From positions 1 to 34,175 of the forward strand of contig JAHLVZ010000020.1 in assembly GCA_019058165.1 (NCBI GenBank): a stretch of 34,175 bases of DNA, written 5' to 3'. Shown one piece after another: positions 16,938 to 25,985 of the stretch (positions within the stretch are counted from its first letter, which is position 1; each line of letters starts with the position of its first letter). The notes under the pieces were generated by a model. It was not told the DNA's origin, did not search any database, and saw only the letters and a program-made list of their open reading frames with translations. The position numbers were made by a program, and so were the translations under genes. The stretch is from Candidatus Heimdallarchaeota archaeon (GTDB lineage Archaea > Asgardarchaeota > Heimdallarchaeia > JABLTI01).

Positions 16938-17324
16938 TTAGTCATCTCGTCTATGCAAGAAGGTATCAAGGAGTTGTTTCCGTTGTTCAACTTCATTTTC
17001 CAAAACATCACTTGTCTGTGATTCCTGATATGCTTTATCTATAGCATACAAAAATTCTAACCCCTTCTGAGTTAATCGATAATACCCATGATGGATTTTG
17101 TCTACCAGAGAAGCGTCCTTAAGAGAAGAAAGGTGATTTGATAAAGCAGTTCTTTTTATCTCAACATTATCTATTAATTCTTGGAATGTTTTAGGTTCTT
17201 CTAACAAGATAATCAGAATTTTTAGTCTGTTTGGTGTTCCGAGTGCTTTTAGAACTTGCATTAACTCATTGAAAGATCGCTGAAGGGATTCGCGAAGGTT
17301 AATTAGGGGGTTATCGTCAGACAT
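16938..17324 (-). CDS. ArsR-type winged-helix transcription regulator
   Basis: 128 residues from the ATG at 17324. LKALGTPNRLKILIILLEEP is the first helix pair of the ArsR winged helix, followed by the recognition region IKRTALSNHLSSLKDASLVD and the wing HHGYYRLTQKGLEFL. The C-terminal helix (YAIDKAYQES onward) is probably for dimerisation. It contains no cysteine, so it is not a thiol-type metal sensor; the signal is unknown. The upstream ATG at 17369 is unlikely because the TATA-like TATTTATAC lies between the two ATGs, about 30 bases before 17324. It probably controls the paired palindromes just downstream. It is divergent from the DinB-like gene. Confidence 0.85.
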   Translation of the reverse strand: MSDDNPLINLRESLQRSFNELMQVLKALGTPNRLKILIILLEEPKTFQELIDNVEIKRTALSNHLSSLKDASLVDKIHHGYYRLTQKGLEFLYAIDKAYQESQTSDVLENEVEQRKQLLDTFLHRRDD

Positions 17325-17351
17325 AATTCTCGTTAATTTGACTTTTTTTGT

Positions 17352-17360
17352 GTATAAATA
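17352..17360 (-). promoter_or_regulatory. TATA box of the ArsR-type gene
   Basis: Minus-strand TATTTATAC, centred about 32 bases before the ATG at 17324. Transcription starting at the usual archaeal distance would give a leader of only a few bases. This decides the start codon of the regulator. Confidence 0.45.
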
Positions 17361-17464
17361 CTTAATCATCTCTCGATTTAAGCGACAATAATTGGTTTTG
17401 GTGCATAAGAAAAGGGAAAAATCTTAAGTTAGCTGTAAGGCAAAACAATAATGAGGTTTGTAAA

Positions 17465-17956
17465 ATGGAATCCAAAGAAAAAAAGATCGTGTGGATTACT
17501 AGTGGTCTCTTATCTCAATTCTCAAGCACTTGGAAGATGCTGCGAAAAGCAATTGAAAGTGTTCCTGACGAATATTGGTATGGAACAGCTCATGATTGGA
17601 GTTACTCACGAACAGTGTATCATATAATTGAAACACAAAAATTCTATATTAGACATACACCGGAAGGCATGAAATGGGGGAAACTACTAAAAGAATTGAA
17701 TACTGACGATAAACCTCCAGAAGAAGTTTATCCTCCAAAAGTGATTCTAATTGATTTTCTTGAGAAAACAGAAATTGAAGTTACAAACTACATAAAAGAA
17801 CTAACATTTGAGAAATTACTCGAGAAAGACGATTTCAAATGGTTTGGTTCTGTTTTTGAAAAACTACTTTATCTACTGAGACATAATCAGCACCACATCG
17901 GTGAACTAGCACGAATGCTTCGCGAGTGGGATTGTGAAAGAGTGAAATGGACTTAA
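17465..17956 (+). CDS. DinB-fold metal-binding protein
   Basis: 163 residues forming a four-helix bundle of the DinB/YfiT type. The three expected metal-binding histidines can be placed: His53 in TVYHIIETQ, and His140 and His144 in RHNQHHIGELARML. The DWSYSRTVYHI segment is typical of helix 2. Family members include thiol-dependent S-transferases (e.g. mycothiol or bacillithiol) and stress-induced proteins; the thiol or substrate here cannot be named. ATG start; divergent from the ArsR-type regulator, with about 140 bases between start codons, so the two could share regulation, though no palindrome copy is seen in that gap. Confidence 0.87.
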   Translation: MESKEKKIVWITSGLLSQFSSTWKMLRKAIESVPDEYWYGTAHDWSYSRTVYHIIETQKFYIRHTPEGMKWGKLLKELNTDDKPPEEVYPPKVILIDFLEKTEIEVTNYIKELTFEKLLEKDDFKWFGSVFEKLLYLLRHNQHHIGELARMLREWDCERVKWT

Positions 17957-17988
17957 GACGAAATCATTTGTTAGATTCTTGGTATGTC

Positions 17989-18957
17989 TTAGTCGAGCTT
18001 TGGCATATCCTCAGACGAGAGTTCGTATTTTGATGTTACTACCTCTAAAGCTTTCTTTGTGAAATACTCAAGATCGTTTAAAGAGGCATTTAAACCAAAA
18101 TTCTTGTGTCCATCCGCATCAAATGCACAAAGGAAATATCCTGCTGAACCTGTTTCCATTGCCATGAGATTCTTCTCCGCTGACACGAAATATATTGGTT
18201 CGTGTTTTCCTTGCTCATAAAGAAAAAGAACAAATTCATATTGGATACGACCAGATGCTATAATGTCTCCTACAATAATTGCTTCATATGAACCAAATTT
18301 AATGGCTTTTTTCGAATTAGCACTAACAATGGCTGGAACGTAAAAATTGATTTCTAATAGTTGGTAGAGTAATTTAAGTAAAATTGTACAGAAAGGATTG
18401 AAATCCAGAGCTTTTCTCAAGACAGATTCAGCTTCTGATACTTCTTTGTTTTCGGCTAATAATGAAGCTAAATTGTATGCAGCACGAGGATGAGAAGGAT
18501 CAATATTAAACGATGTTCGATAAGCAGTCATTGCTTCTTTTTTGTCATTAAGTTTATCATGAACAGAACCGAGATTCATCCAGGCAACAGAGTCTTGGGA
18601 ATTAATTTTAAGGAGTTCCTCATAGACTTCTTTCGCACCTTCGTAATCATTTTTTTGACTGAGTAAAAGAGCTAAATTAAACCAAGCATTTATGTATTCT
18701 GGAGAAATTTTAATGACTTCGCGATAAGCTTTTTCAGCATCTTCAAAATCACCCTTACCGTTTAAGGCTATAGCAAGCTGAAACCAACTGGCAGAACTAT
18801 TAGCATCAAGTTTTATAGCTTTTCTAAATGCTTCTTCAGCTTCTCCAAAGTTCTTTTTTCGCAAATAAAAACTACCGAGTTCAATCCATGAATCTAAGTC
18901 ATCAGGATTCTCTTTAACTCGATTCTTGAAAGCCTCTTCTTCTGGATCCTGACTCAA
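17989..18957 (-). CDS. Tetratricopeptide-repeat protein with a C-terminal unknown domain
   Basis: 322 residues. Residues about 17-190 form five TPR units with the usual W/A/Y/P spacing: DSWIELGSFYLRKKNFGEAE, ASWFQLAIALNGKGDFEDAE, NAWFNLALLLSQKNDYEGAK, VAWMNLGSVHDKLNDKKEAM and RAAYNLASLLAENKEVSEAE. The last about 120 residues are a mixed alpha/beta domain (EAIIVGDIIASGRIQYEFVL; PIYFVSAEKN; GYFLCAFDADGHKNFG) that I do not recognise. Probably a protein-protein interaction scaffold. The start is a TTG at 18957: a stop codon sits directly before it in frame, and AGGTGGA lies eight bases upstream. It is convergent with the DinB-like gene and divergent from the GH20 gene. Confidence 0.85.
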   Translation of the reverse strand: MSQDPEEEAFKNRVKENPDDLDSWIELGSFYLRKKNFGEAEEAFRKAIKLDANSSASWFQLAIALNGKGDFEDAEKAYREVIKISPEYINAWFNLALLLSQKNDYEGAKEVYEELLKINSQDSVAWMNLGSVHDKLNDKKEAMTAYRTSFNIDPSHPRAAYNLASLLAENKEVSEAESVLRKALDFNPFCTILLKLLYQLLEINFYVPAIVSANSKKAIKFGSYEAIIVGDIIASGRIQYEFVLFLYEQGKHEPIYFVSAEKNLMAMETGSAGYFLCAFDADGHKNFGLNASLNDLEYFTKKALEVVTSKYELSSEDMPKLD

Positions 18958-19080
18958 TTACAATGTCCACCTTTAATCAGTCTATTAAATCAATGTTTAT
19001 CCGGAAATTAAAAGTTATTCAATGAAGAAAGAGTTGAACCCCGAAATGTTTTTCTAAAATACAAACAAAGAAAAAATGAA

Positions 19081-20619
19081 ATGACAGATTCAGAAAAACC
19101 TCAAGTAGTAATTATTCCAGAACCTGTGGAAATAAAAAGGCATGAAGGTTTATTTGAAATAACAAAGAAAACGTCATTGTATGCAGATACAGGGTTAAAA
19201 GAAGTAGTAGCATATCTTCAAGAATTATTTCTTCCTGCTTTAGGAGGGGAAATCCCTACTACTTCAAAAACAAACAATGAAAATTACATTCATTTATTAT
19301 TGAACAGTGATATTCCGAAAATTGGTGGAGAGGGATACATTCTCAAAATATCAGAAAAAGGGATTTTAATCGAAGGAAATACTTCAGCTGGTATTTTTTA
19401 TGGGATTCAAACCTTGAGGCAACTTTTACCAAAAGAAATTGAGAGCCAAAAAGCAGTTAGTAACATAAAATGGTTAGTTCCAAGCGTTTCTATCAAGGAC
19501 TACCCACGATTTAAGTGGCGCGGGTTTATGCTAGATGAAGCAAGACACTTCATGGGAACAGAGGTAGTTAAGAAATTATTAGAGCTCATGGCTTTACACA
19601 AGCTAAACAAATTTCATTGGCATTTAGTGGACGATCAGGGTTGGCGAATCCAGATAGATAAATACCCGAAACTAACTGAAATTGGATCAAAACGAGAGCT
19701 TAAACCGAAAAGAGGAGAAGTACAAAACACAGAAGAAACAAATGTCTACGGGGGATTCTATACAAAAGAGGAGATAAAGGAAATAATTACTTACGCAAAA
19801 GAGAGATGTATTGAAGTCATTCCAGAAATAGAAATGCCAGGACACTCATCATCTGTATTAGCAGCTTATCCAGAACTAAGTTGTACTGGGGGTCCATTTG
19901 AGGTTCCGACAAGATGGGGAATTTTCGCTGATGTTTATTGCCCCGGAAATGAGCAAGTCTATGATTTTCTGAAAGATGTGCTTGATGAAGTGATCGAACT
20001 CTTTCCATCACAAATCATACACATCGGTGGAGATGAGGTCCCAAAAATCCGTTGGCGCTCATGCCAAAAATGTCGAGAAAAGAGGAAGAAAGAAGGATTC
20101 ACCAAATACAAAGAATTGCAGGTGTTTCTTACAAATTATTTCGCTGATTACTTGGATTCAAAAGGAAGACGATTAATGGGTTGGAATCAAATTTTGGACG
20201 AGAATCTAGCAAGCAAAGCAATCAGTCAATTCTGGTTTGGAAAAGTGAAGGAGACAGTTGTTCATATAGAAAGCGGACGAGATACCGTAATGACTAGATA
20301 CTTGTGGACCTACTTAGATCATCCCTACAAAATTATTTCACTAAAAAGAGCATACGCGTATGAACCCATACCGAAAAAATTGGAAGAAAAATATCACAAT
20401 CACGTATTGGGGCTTGAAGCACCACTATGGACGGAGCGGATTCCAAATGAAAAACGACTTTACTGGCAAGCTTTTCCAAGATTAACAGCATTCGCAGAAA
20501 CAGGTTGGACTCTAAAGAAATCAAAGAATTACAAGATCTTTAAGAAAAAATTAGAGATTTTTCTGAAACGTTTAGATATTTTAGAAATTGACTATGCTAC
20601 TTTGGAAGAAGCTGATTAA
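19081..20619 (+). CDS. Beta-N-acetylhexosaminidase, GH20, apparently cytoplasmic
   Basis: 512 residues. An N-terminal GH20b-type alpha/beta domain (residues about 8-145, ending in the GIQTLRQLLP segment) leads into the TIM barrel: YPRFKWRGFMLDEARHFM, LNKFHWHLVDDQGWRIQID, EVIPEIEMPGHSSSVLAAYP, and HIGGDEVPK with the catalytic Asp-Glu pair at 318-319, then LGLEAPLWTE. The enzyme removes terminal GlcNAc/GalNAc by substrate-assisted catalysis. No signal peptide or membrane anchor is present, so it is probably intracellular, unlike most GH20 enzymes, perhaps recycling glycans or acting on imported oligosaccharides. It starts with ATG and its last four bases overlap the end of the convergent toroid gene. 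Confidence 0.93.
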   Translation: MTDSEKPQVVIIPEPVEIKRHEGLFEITKKTSLYADTGLKEVVAYLQELFLPALGGEIPTTSKTNNENYIHLLLNSDIPKIGGEGYILKISEKGILIEGNTSAGIFYGIQTLRQLLPKEIESQKAVSNIKWLVPSVSIKDYPRFKWRGFMLDEARHFMGTEVVKKLLELMALHKLNKFHWHLVDDQGWRIQIDKYPKLTEIGSKRELKPKRGEVQNTEETNVYGGFYTKEEIKEIITYAKERCIEVIPEIEMPGHSSSVLAAYPELSCTGGPFEVPTRWGIFADVYCPGNEQVYDFLKDVLDEVIELFPSQIIHIGGDEVPKIRWRSCQKCREKRKKEGFTKYKELQVFLTNYFADYLDSKGRRLMGWNQILDENLASKAISQFWFGKVKETVVHIESGRDTVMTRYLWTYLDHPYKIISLKRAYAYEPIPKKLEEKYHNHVLGLEAPLWTERIPNEKRLYWQAFPRLTAFAETGWTLKKSKNYKIFKKKLEIFLKRLDILEIDYATLEEAD

Positions 20620-21671
20620 TCTACTATCTTTAATCCTTCGTAGAATTTCAATACTTCTAAAGCATGTAAAGTAATCCACTTACTCTCCATCAGATATTGC
20701 TCAATTGTAGTATACATTGGTGATTTGAATTGCTTTTCATTAAACCATTTACCGTTAACTTGTTTGCTTTTGATTAAGTCTAGGGCATCTTTCATTCTTG
20801 GATCATATTTGACTTCTGCAGAAACAAGAGCTTTCATGGCATCTAAAGCATCAGAAGCATAGCTGTGTGGAAAACCAAACTTTGTCCAACCATGCTTAAC
20901 GATTCTTTTCATGTTTGGATTGTTCTTCAAAAACTCTTGCTTAGCAACTAAACGTTCTTGACCGGTTAGCTTTTTGCTATAAGCAAACTTGACAAATTCC
21001 CTGTTTTTCTCCGGTAGAAACTTGTAGATATGATTCTCAAGAATTCGGTTCACACAAAGATCTATGCCTTTAGCTACTCGAGTAGTTCGATCTTCTTTTG
21101 GGATGACACTTAAAGCATGCAAGATTTTCGGGAGAGCCATATAACAATCAGGAAGCAAACCAGTCGTTAGACAACGCATTTTACCATTTGTGGCTGCAAA
21201 ATTTGTAAGAATATATTCCAATGCTTTTCTTGTTCGTTCATCATCCCAATAGTCAAAGTGAATCAAGGACCGAAGGATATTAGCAGTAAGACAAATAATT
21301 ACAAGGGAATTTGTTCCTGACACCGAAAACCCACCGTTAGAGGGGTGACCCGTAGAAAAAACATGCTCAATACCATTAATGATTTGATCGTTTTTTTCAG
21401 CATGCATATTGCTCAGAAAAATTAGTTGCCAGAAAGTTCCAAGATATTTCTTATAATTCTTATCTTTGGCTTTGTCAAACCAGAAAGATTTTTCTTTTTG
21501 GTTTTCCAATATATCAATAATCGGTTGGTAAGTCATAATCCGATTTCTCGCTTTTTGTACTTCAATGGACGTCTCATCTTTATCCAACAAACAGGTTAAA
21601 GTTAAGTATTGAATTGGTGGGGCAGTATCTTCTATTAACCAATTAAGTACTTCTTTTGTTACTTCATACAT
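20616..21671 (-). CDS. Alpha/alpha-toroid protein of the local paralogue family
   Basis: 351 residues, helical. The lead-in VLNWLIEDTAPPIQYLTLTC and IEVQKARNRI follows the same plan as the 11079 protein (W-L, P-x-x-x-x-x-T, L-L-D, E-V-x-x-A). Repeats such as HPSNGGFSVSG, ATNGKMRCLTTG and KQVNGKWFNEKQF are the turn motifs of toroid folds. A Lys-rich insertion (residues about 215-255) interrupts the repeats. There is no cyclase or prenyltransferase active-site motif. Function unknown. It lies 40 bases downstream of another toroid gene on the same strand, forming a likely two-gene transcript. Confidence 0.75.
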   Translation of the reverse strand: MYEVTKEVLNWLIEDTAPPIQYLTLTCLLDKDETSIEVQKARNRIMTYQPIIDILENQKEKSFWFDKAKDKNYKKYLGTFWQLIFLSNMHAEKNDQIINGIEHVFSTGHPSNGGFSVSGTNSLVIICLTANILRSLIHFDYWDDERTRKALEYILTNFAATNGKMRCLTTGLLPDCYMALPKILHALSVIPKEDRTTRVAKGIDLCVNRILENHIYKFLPEKNREFVKFAYSKKLTGQERLVAKQEFLKNNPNMKRIVKHGWTKFGFPHSYASDALDAMKALVSAEVKYDPRMKDALDLIKSKQVNGKWFNEKQFKSPMYTTIEQYLMESKWITLHALEVLKFYEGLKIVD

Positions 21672-21711
21672 ATATCAGCACACAACCAAAAGTGATTCAT
21701 ATTATAGACTA

Positions 21712-22695
21712 TTACAAATCAATATCTATTCTTTTTGTTTTTTTCAATATAAATAAAGCATCAATAGTAACCCATTCATTCATACGACGTTTATTCACAC
21801 CACCCCAATCAGCAGGACAGAAATAACTTCCTGTTTCGTTGTTTGATTGATAATATTTCGCTTCTGCAGGAAAACCATCATCTGGCAGTCTTTTTGATTC
21901 TAAAATATCTAAAGCTTCAGAGCAACGCTTATCAGATATTTTATTTGCTTCTGCTAAAACTTTCAAAGACATTAAAATATCATAATGCCAGAAAGGAGGA
22001 TAATGAAAAAGTAACCATTTGTTTTTGATAACTATACCATCAGATAATCTCTTGAAAAGAGATCTTTTTAGGAACAGTTCTGCAGCTTTATCTATAGCTG
22101 TTTTAACTTCGATGTCTTTAAAAATAGTATAATAAAAACTTAATGCTCTTAATGGAAGCAAGCTTTCATGATAAGATGATTTTTTTACCTCTGGTTTTTT
22201 ATCACAATTCCACCCACCATCAGCCCATTGAGAATCCACTAATCTTGTAGCGAGATTTTTCACCCGTTTATCATAGATTTTGAGTTTTAGAATTGAATAT
22301 AAGCCATTCCCATCTTGGGACGCGCAAAACCTTTTTCGTCCATTAATTTCCGGAACTTTGGCCCATCTCTTCGGACCCAATAACCACAGTAATTCACTAT
22401 CTCGACTAATTATCAAATCGGGGTCTTCTGGCGGATAACCTAAATCTGCAAGAGACGCAAGAATCCAATGAGCTCCTTGCCATTTTGCATAAACATGAAA
22501 CGTTTTGCTTTCAATGGACTTAGGAAGGTATGCGAGGAGTGAGGATATTATCTTGGAAGTTTTATTGATGTTTTTTATTACGTCTTTTACTTCCTTTGTC
22601 TCATAATCATAATCTAGTAATTGCGTGTAAGTTTTCAAACGAACCGCTGGTTCTTTTGATGACAGAAGTTTTTCAAGGATGCTAAAACTACTCAT
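21712..22695 (-). CDS. Alpha/alpha-toroid protein of the local paralogue family
   Basis: 327 residues. It begins LEKLLSSKEPAVRLKTYTQL and EVKDVIKNIN, the same family lead-in. Toroid turn motifs include CASQDGNGLYS, SQWADGGWNCDKKP and RLPDDGFPAEAKYY. The DGGW repeat is like the QW-type repeats of squalene-hopene cyclases, but the acidic DxDD is absent. Cysteines in FCASQ, WNCDKK and YFCPADW are notable but form no known site. Function unknown. AGGAAG sits about six bases before the ATG at 22695; it heads the pair with the 20616 gene. Confidence 0.78.
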   Translation of the reverse strand: MSSFSILEKLLSSKEPAVRLKTYTQLLDYDYETKEVKDVIKNINKTSKIISSLLAYLPKSIESKTFHVYAKWQGAHWILASLADLGYPPEDPDLIISRDSELLWLLGPKRWAKVPEINGRKRFCASQDGNGLYSILKLKIYDKRVKNLATRLVDSQWADGGWNCDKKPEVKKSSYHESLLPLRALSFYYTIFKDIEVKTAIDKAAELFLKRSLFKRLSDGIVIKNKWLLFHYPPFWHYDILMSLKVLAEANKISDKRCSEALDILESKRLPDDGFPAEAKYYQSNNETGSYFCPADWGGVNKRRMNEWVTIDALFILKKTKRIDIDL

Positions 22696-22810
22696 TAATA
22701 TCTTCCTAACTTAGTGATTAACTACTTAGGAGTTTTTTGTAATTAAAAGATTAATCCCTAAGAGCAATAACAATATAAAATGATCAACCATTTAAATAAG
22801 AAAAGAAAAA

Positions 22811-22820
22811 CTTTATACTT
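22811..22820 (+). promoter_or_regulatory. TATA-like element of the GT-C gene
   Basis: CTTTATACTT lies about 39 bases before the TTG start at 22854. This places a likely transcript start around ten bases before the coding region. AT-rich context makes this only suggestive. Confidence 0.3.
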
Positions 22821-22853
22821 TAGGATTCAAACCCTATACGAGAGTTGTTGTAG

Positions 22854-24713
22854 TTGGAAAATGCATCATCCGCTAATAATAGCGGAAAATATAGTTCCAT
22901 CAATGTAGATATTACAAGAAGAAATTACAAAAAAAGAGAAGGATACTCAAAATATGAGTTTGTTATAATAGGATTAACAATTTTAATTTTAATATTGGGG
23001 TTTCTTTTAAGAATCTGGCGAATAATAAGAGAAGGAATGCCAATAGCCTTTGATGGGTATTATTTTCAAAAAGTAGCAAAAGGAATTTTCTTTGAAGGAT
23101 GGTATGATTTAAGTGAAATAACAAAAGATCCACCCGGAATATTTTTTATACTTGTAATAGCAGAAAATCTTCTAGGGTTGCCAGGGCAACCAATAATGCG
23201 GTCAATTTTTGTATTTCCACAAATTGTATGCACATTACAATTGATAATTTTCTATGTATTAGCAAAAAGACTTACGAAATCACGAATGATTAGTTTAATG
23301 ACAATGTTTTGCATGTCATTCCTTGGATTGATTGTGTATAGAAACCAAAATGTCGCACCTGAAACGTTCGTTCTTGGTTTGGTTCCATTTGTTGTGTTTT
23401 ATATAGGAAGATATTTCGAAACAAATAATATTAGGTTTCTACTTGTTGGTGTGGTTATTACAGGTGGAATTTTGTTATTACATCATTTAACAACATTAAT
23501 TGTACTAGTCTTATGGCATATTCTTATTTTTTACAATTTTATTTACGACAAAGTCAAAAAGAAAACGAATATGATAAAGAAGTATTTGGTAAATATTAGT
23601 AATCTAATTGCATTAGATATTTTTGCTGTTTTATTTTGGCAATTCGTTTTAAAGGGATATCCTTTTGATTTTATTAGAAATTCAACTCAAAATCTATTTA
23701 AAGGAGGAAATTTAGTAGCGATAATTCTTACTATTTTAGGAGTAGTTTTGTTAAATATTATAACATTTTCAGTTTTCTTTTATAATTTTGACAAGAAAAA
23801 AATTAACACAGGAATAATTGTTAGTATTATTTTAGCTGCTTTGATAATATTTGGAATGGCGGTATTTTTTGGAGGATCCGTCCCAGATTTGACGATAATA
23901 ACTATTTTGGTTATTGGAACACCAGCTTTTGTTTTACCACCATTAGCAGCTTTAGGAGTAACTAGAATTCCGAAAAACGATGAATCAATGAGTAGAACTA
24001 TTCGTGGATGGTTATTTACCGTTGTTTTGATTCTCAGTGTTACTGTTATTTTTCCAATTATGACTGATTTAGTTGGAAGACTAGCACTGTATGTTGTACC
24101 TTTTGTTGTAGTACTGGCTGCAATTGGCATAATTTATTTGGTTAAAAAAGTAAAAATGAAGAAGCTAAAAGCAGTGATATTGCTTTGTCTAATTGGAACA
24201 ATGACAACAACGATGTCGTTTGCTTATCCAGCTCCAGAAAATAACTTTGGGCAGCAGGAAATTTATAAGGAAGCGGAATTTTGTACGATTGATTTTTTGG
24301 TATTGTATAGATATCAACCCAACAATACAGTCTTTAACCCTAATACCGCTAATCAAATACTAGTTGACACTGATTTTAGAATCTCATTAATTTTAGAAGG
24401 TTATAGTGGTATTGATGCATCATTCTGTACAAATAGTTCAAGCTGGCTTATTCAAATATTTAGACTAAGACTGCAAAATTATAGCGATTTCATCGTCACG
24501 TTTTCACCAAAATTGATTAACAATAGAATAGATTACATCTATGTTTCCAGAGTTATGTTTGTCGATGGTTTTCATTCAGGTTGGGCGAATTATGGTACTG
24601 AGAAAGATAATTGGATTATCAGATTACCAGATATAAGTACTAGTATTCCACTAAATCCGTACATAAGTAGAATATATGATAACAATCTAACATATTTACT
24701 ACTACCAATTTAG
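22854..24713 (+). CDS. GT-C-type membrane glycosyltransferase (ArnT/PMT-like)
   Basis: 619 residues. After a polar 35-residue N-terminus, helix 1 (YEFVIIGLTILILILGFLLR) is followed by an external loop with MPIAFDGYYFQKVAKG and LSEITKDPPGIFF. The Asp and the D-P-P-G element match the catalytic first loop of lipid-phosphosugar-dependent GT-C enzymes. About eleven to twelve helices reach residue about 460, and a C-terminal external domain of about 155 residues (AYPAPENNFG onward) follows. This would transfer sugar from a polyprenyl-phosphate donor outside the membrane, perhaps to protein or lipid. The start is a TTG; no ATG is in frame before the first catalytic loop. A decayed copy of its C-terminal domain lies directly downstream. 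GtrA is close by. Confidence 0.8.
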   Translation: MENASSANNSGKYSSINVDITRRNYKKREGYSKYEFVIIGLTILILILGFLLRIWRIIREGMPIAFDGYYFQKVAKGIFFEGWYDLSEITKDPPGIFFILVIAENLLGLPGQPIMRSIFVFPQIVCTLQLIIFYVLAKRLTKSRMISLMTMFCMSFLGLIVYRNQNVAPETFVLGLVPFVVFYIGRYFETNNIRFLLVGVVITGGILLLHHLTTLIVLVLWHILIFYNFIYDKVKKKTNMIKKYLVNISNLIALDIFAVLFWQFVLKGYPFDFIRNSTQNLFKGGNLVAIILTILGVVLLNIITFSVFFYNFDKKKINTGIIVSIILAALIIFGMAVFFGGSVPDLTIITILVIGTPAFVLPPLAALGVTRIPKNDESMSRTIRGWLFTVVLILSVTVIFPIMTDLVGRLALYVVPFVVVLAAIGIIYLVKKVKMKKLKAVILLCLIGTMTTTMSFAYPAPENNFGQQEIYKEAEFCTIDFLVLYRYQPNNTVFNPNTANQILVDTDFRISLILEGYSGIDASFCTNSSSWLIQIFRLRLQNYSDFIVTFSPKLINNRIDYIYVSRVMFVDGFHSGWANYGTEKDNWIIRLPDISTSIPLNPYISRIYDNNLTYLLLPI

Positions 24714-24753
24714 TTGATCACATCTAAATTAGATCAGCTAAAAAGGATTCTGA

Positions 24754-25166
24754 TTGATGATCCATTTTATACATTCAAATTACATTAAAATAGCTGGTGA
24801 AAATTTAATTCATGTTGATAATACCTTTGGTATATCGCTTATACTTGAAGGTTATGGAGGTTTAGATGCTACTTATGGGTGTAGTTATAGTAGTTGGTTA
24901 ACTAAAATAATATTCGCCCAAACAGATGAAATGATGAACTATTTAATTTAATTTCACCGCATATGATAAACAGCAATTTAGATTATATTCTTTTAACACA
25001 AATTATGATAAATGATAGATATATTGCAGAATGGGCAGATTATGGTACTACCAAAGATAATTGGATTTTAAAATTACACCTCAATTATGTATATCTTTCG
25101 ATTAATCCATATTTAAATAAAATATATACAAATAATATTGCAACTTTGTATAAAATAAATTGTTGA
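24754..25166 (+). pseudogene. Decayed tandem copy of the GT-C C-terminal domain
   Basis: Two reading frames together repeat the last part of the upstream glycosyltransferase. The first (24754-24951) has GISLILEGYGGLDATYG, matching RISLILEGYSGIDASFC. The second (to 25166) has SPHMINSNLDYI, AEWADYGTTKDNWILKL and INPYLNKIYTNN, matching SPKLINNRIDYI, SGWANYGTEKDNWIIRL and LNPYISRIYDNN. A frameshift near 24945 separates them, and all membrane helices and the catalytic loop are missing. It is a remnant of a tandem paralogue and not a functional gene. Confidence 0.82.
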
Positions 25167-25318
25167 CATTTGTTATCTCAAGACTTGACAAATCCTGATA
25201 TTTTTGGTGTAATTTGAATCATCTTGCTTAAAATGATGAATTTGTTTAAATAGATTATTTTTCTGTTGGTCAAGTTCCAATAATTTCAATAATTTATAAT
25301 TTTGATAATTTCTTAATG

Positions 25319-25825
25319 TTATTCATTGAATTGATTTTTTTCTTCACTTTTACCTTTGAAGGTCCACAAATCATTCCAAATAAAATTATTAACAAGTCCT
25401 AAAAAAAAGCCAATACTCGTTGAAAGAAATTTATTGAAATCTAATAACGTGGAAAAAATATAGATAAAACCCAAATAAATAACCAAACCAGATAATGATA
25501 CTAAAATAAATTTAATGAATTGTAAATGCCATTTTGCTTGTGATTCTTCTTCTTTTTTTCTAAATGTCCAAATCCTATTAATTGTAAAATTAAAAGTCAT
25601 AACTATACATATTGAGATGAATGAAGCAATCAAAATTTTATCAATTTGTAAAGAGAATAACATAAAAAGAGGATCTTTTGATGTTATTGCATCAAGAGCT
25701 AAAATGCCTAGAAAAATTAATAATTCGTTTAAACCCCAACCAACTAAACCAATTGCACAGAATTTAAGAAATCTAATTCCTTTTTCTTTGTTAAATTGAA
25801 TCTTTTCTTCATCTTCTTCTATCAT
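25319..25825 (-). CDS. GtrA-family membrane protein
   Basis: 168 residues with four helices. Both halves have the GtrA signature: FNFTINRIWTFRKK after helix 2 and VNNFIWNDLWTFKGK after helix 4, with a FLKFCAIGLVGWGLNELLI first helix. GtrA proteins are proposed to help move lipid-linked sugars across membranes, or to support surface glycan synthesis. It sits beside a GT-C enzyme and two ASSTs, so a role in handing lipid-linked donors to the outside is plausible; this is inference. ATG start. It is about 160 bases downstream of the SCP2-ASST gene on the same strand. Confidence 0.88.
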   Translation of the reverse strand: MIEEDEEKIQFNKEKGIRFLKFCAIGLVGWGLNELLIFLGILALDAITSKDPLFMLFSLQIDKILIASFISICIVMTFNFTINRIWTFRKKEEESQAKWHLQFIKFILVSLSGLVIYLGFIYIFSTLLDFNKFLSTSIGFFLGLVNNFIWNDLWTFKGKSEEKNQFNE

Positions 25826-25985
25826 TTACAAAACCACATATTCTTGATTTGTTAAGATTTTAATTTTAATATGATATACTAGGAGGTTAAAAAATAAGTA
25901 AGAAGTATGATTTGCAGTCAAAATATATATCATCTTCCATATTAGTTTTTAATTAGCCTATATTTAAGAAAAATAATTTGTCTTT

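Noticed and set aside
25167..25318. Possible gene in the gap between the GT-C remnant and gtrA-like gene
   Set aside because: Very AT-rich, with only short frames and no start signals; nothing supportable.
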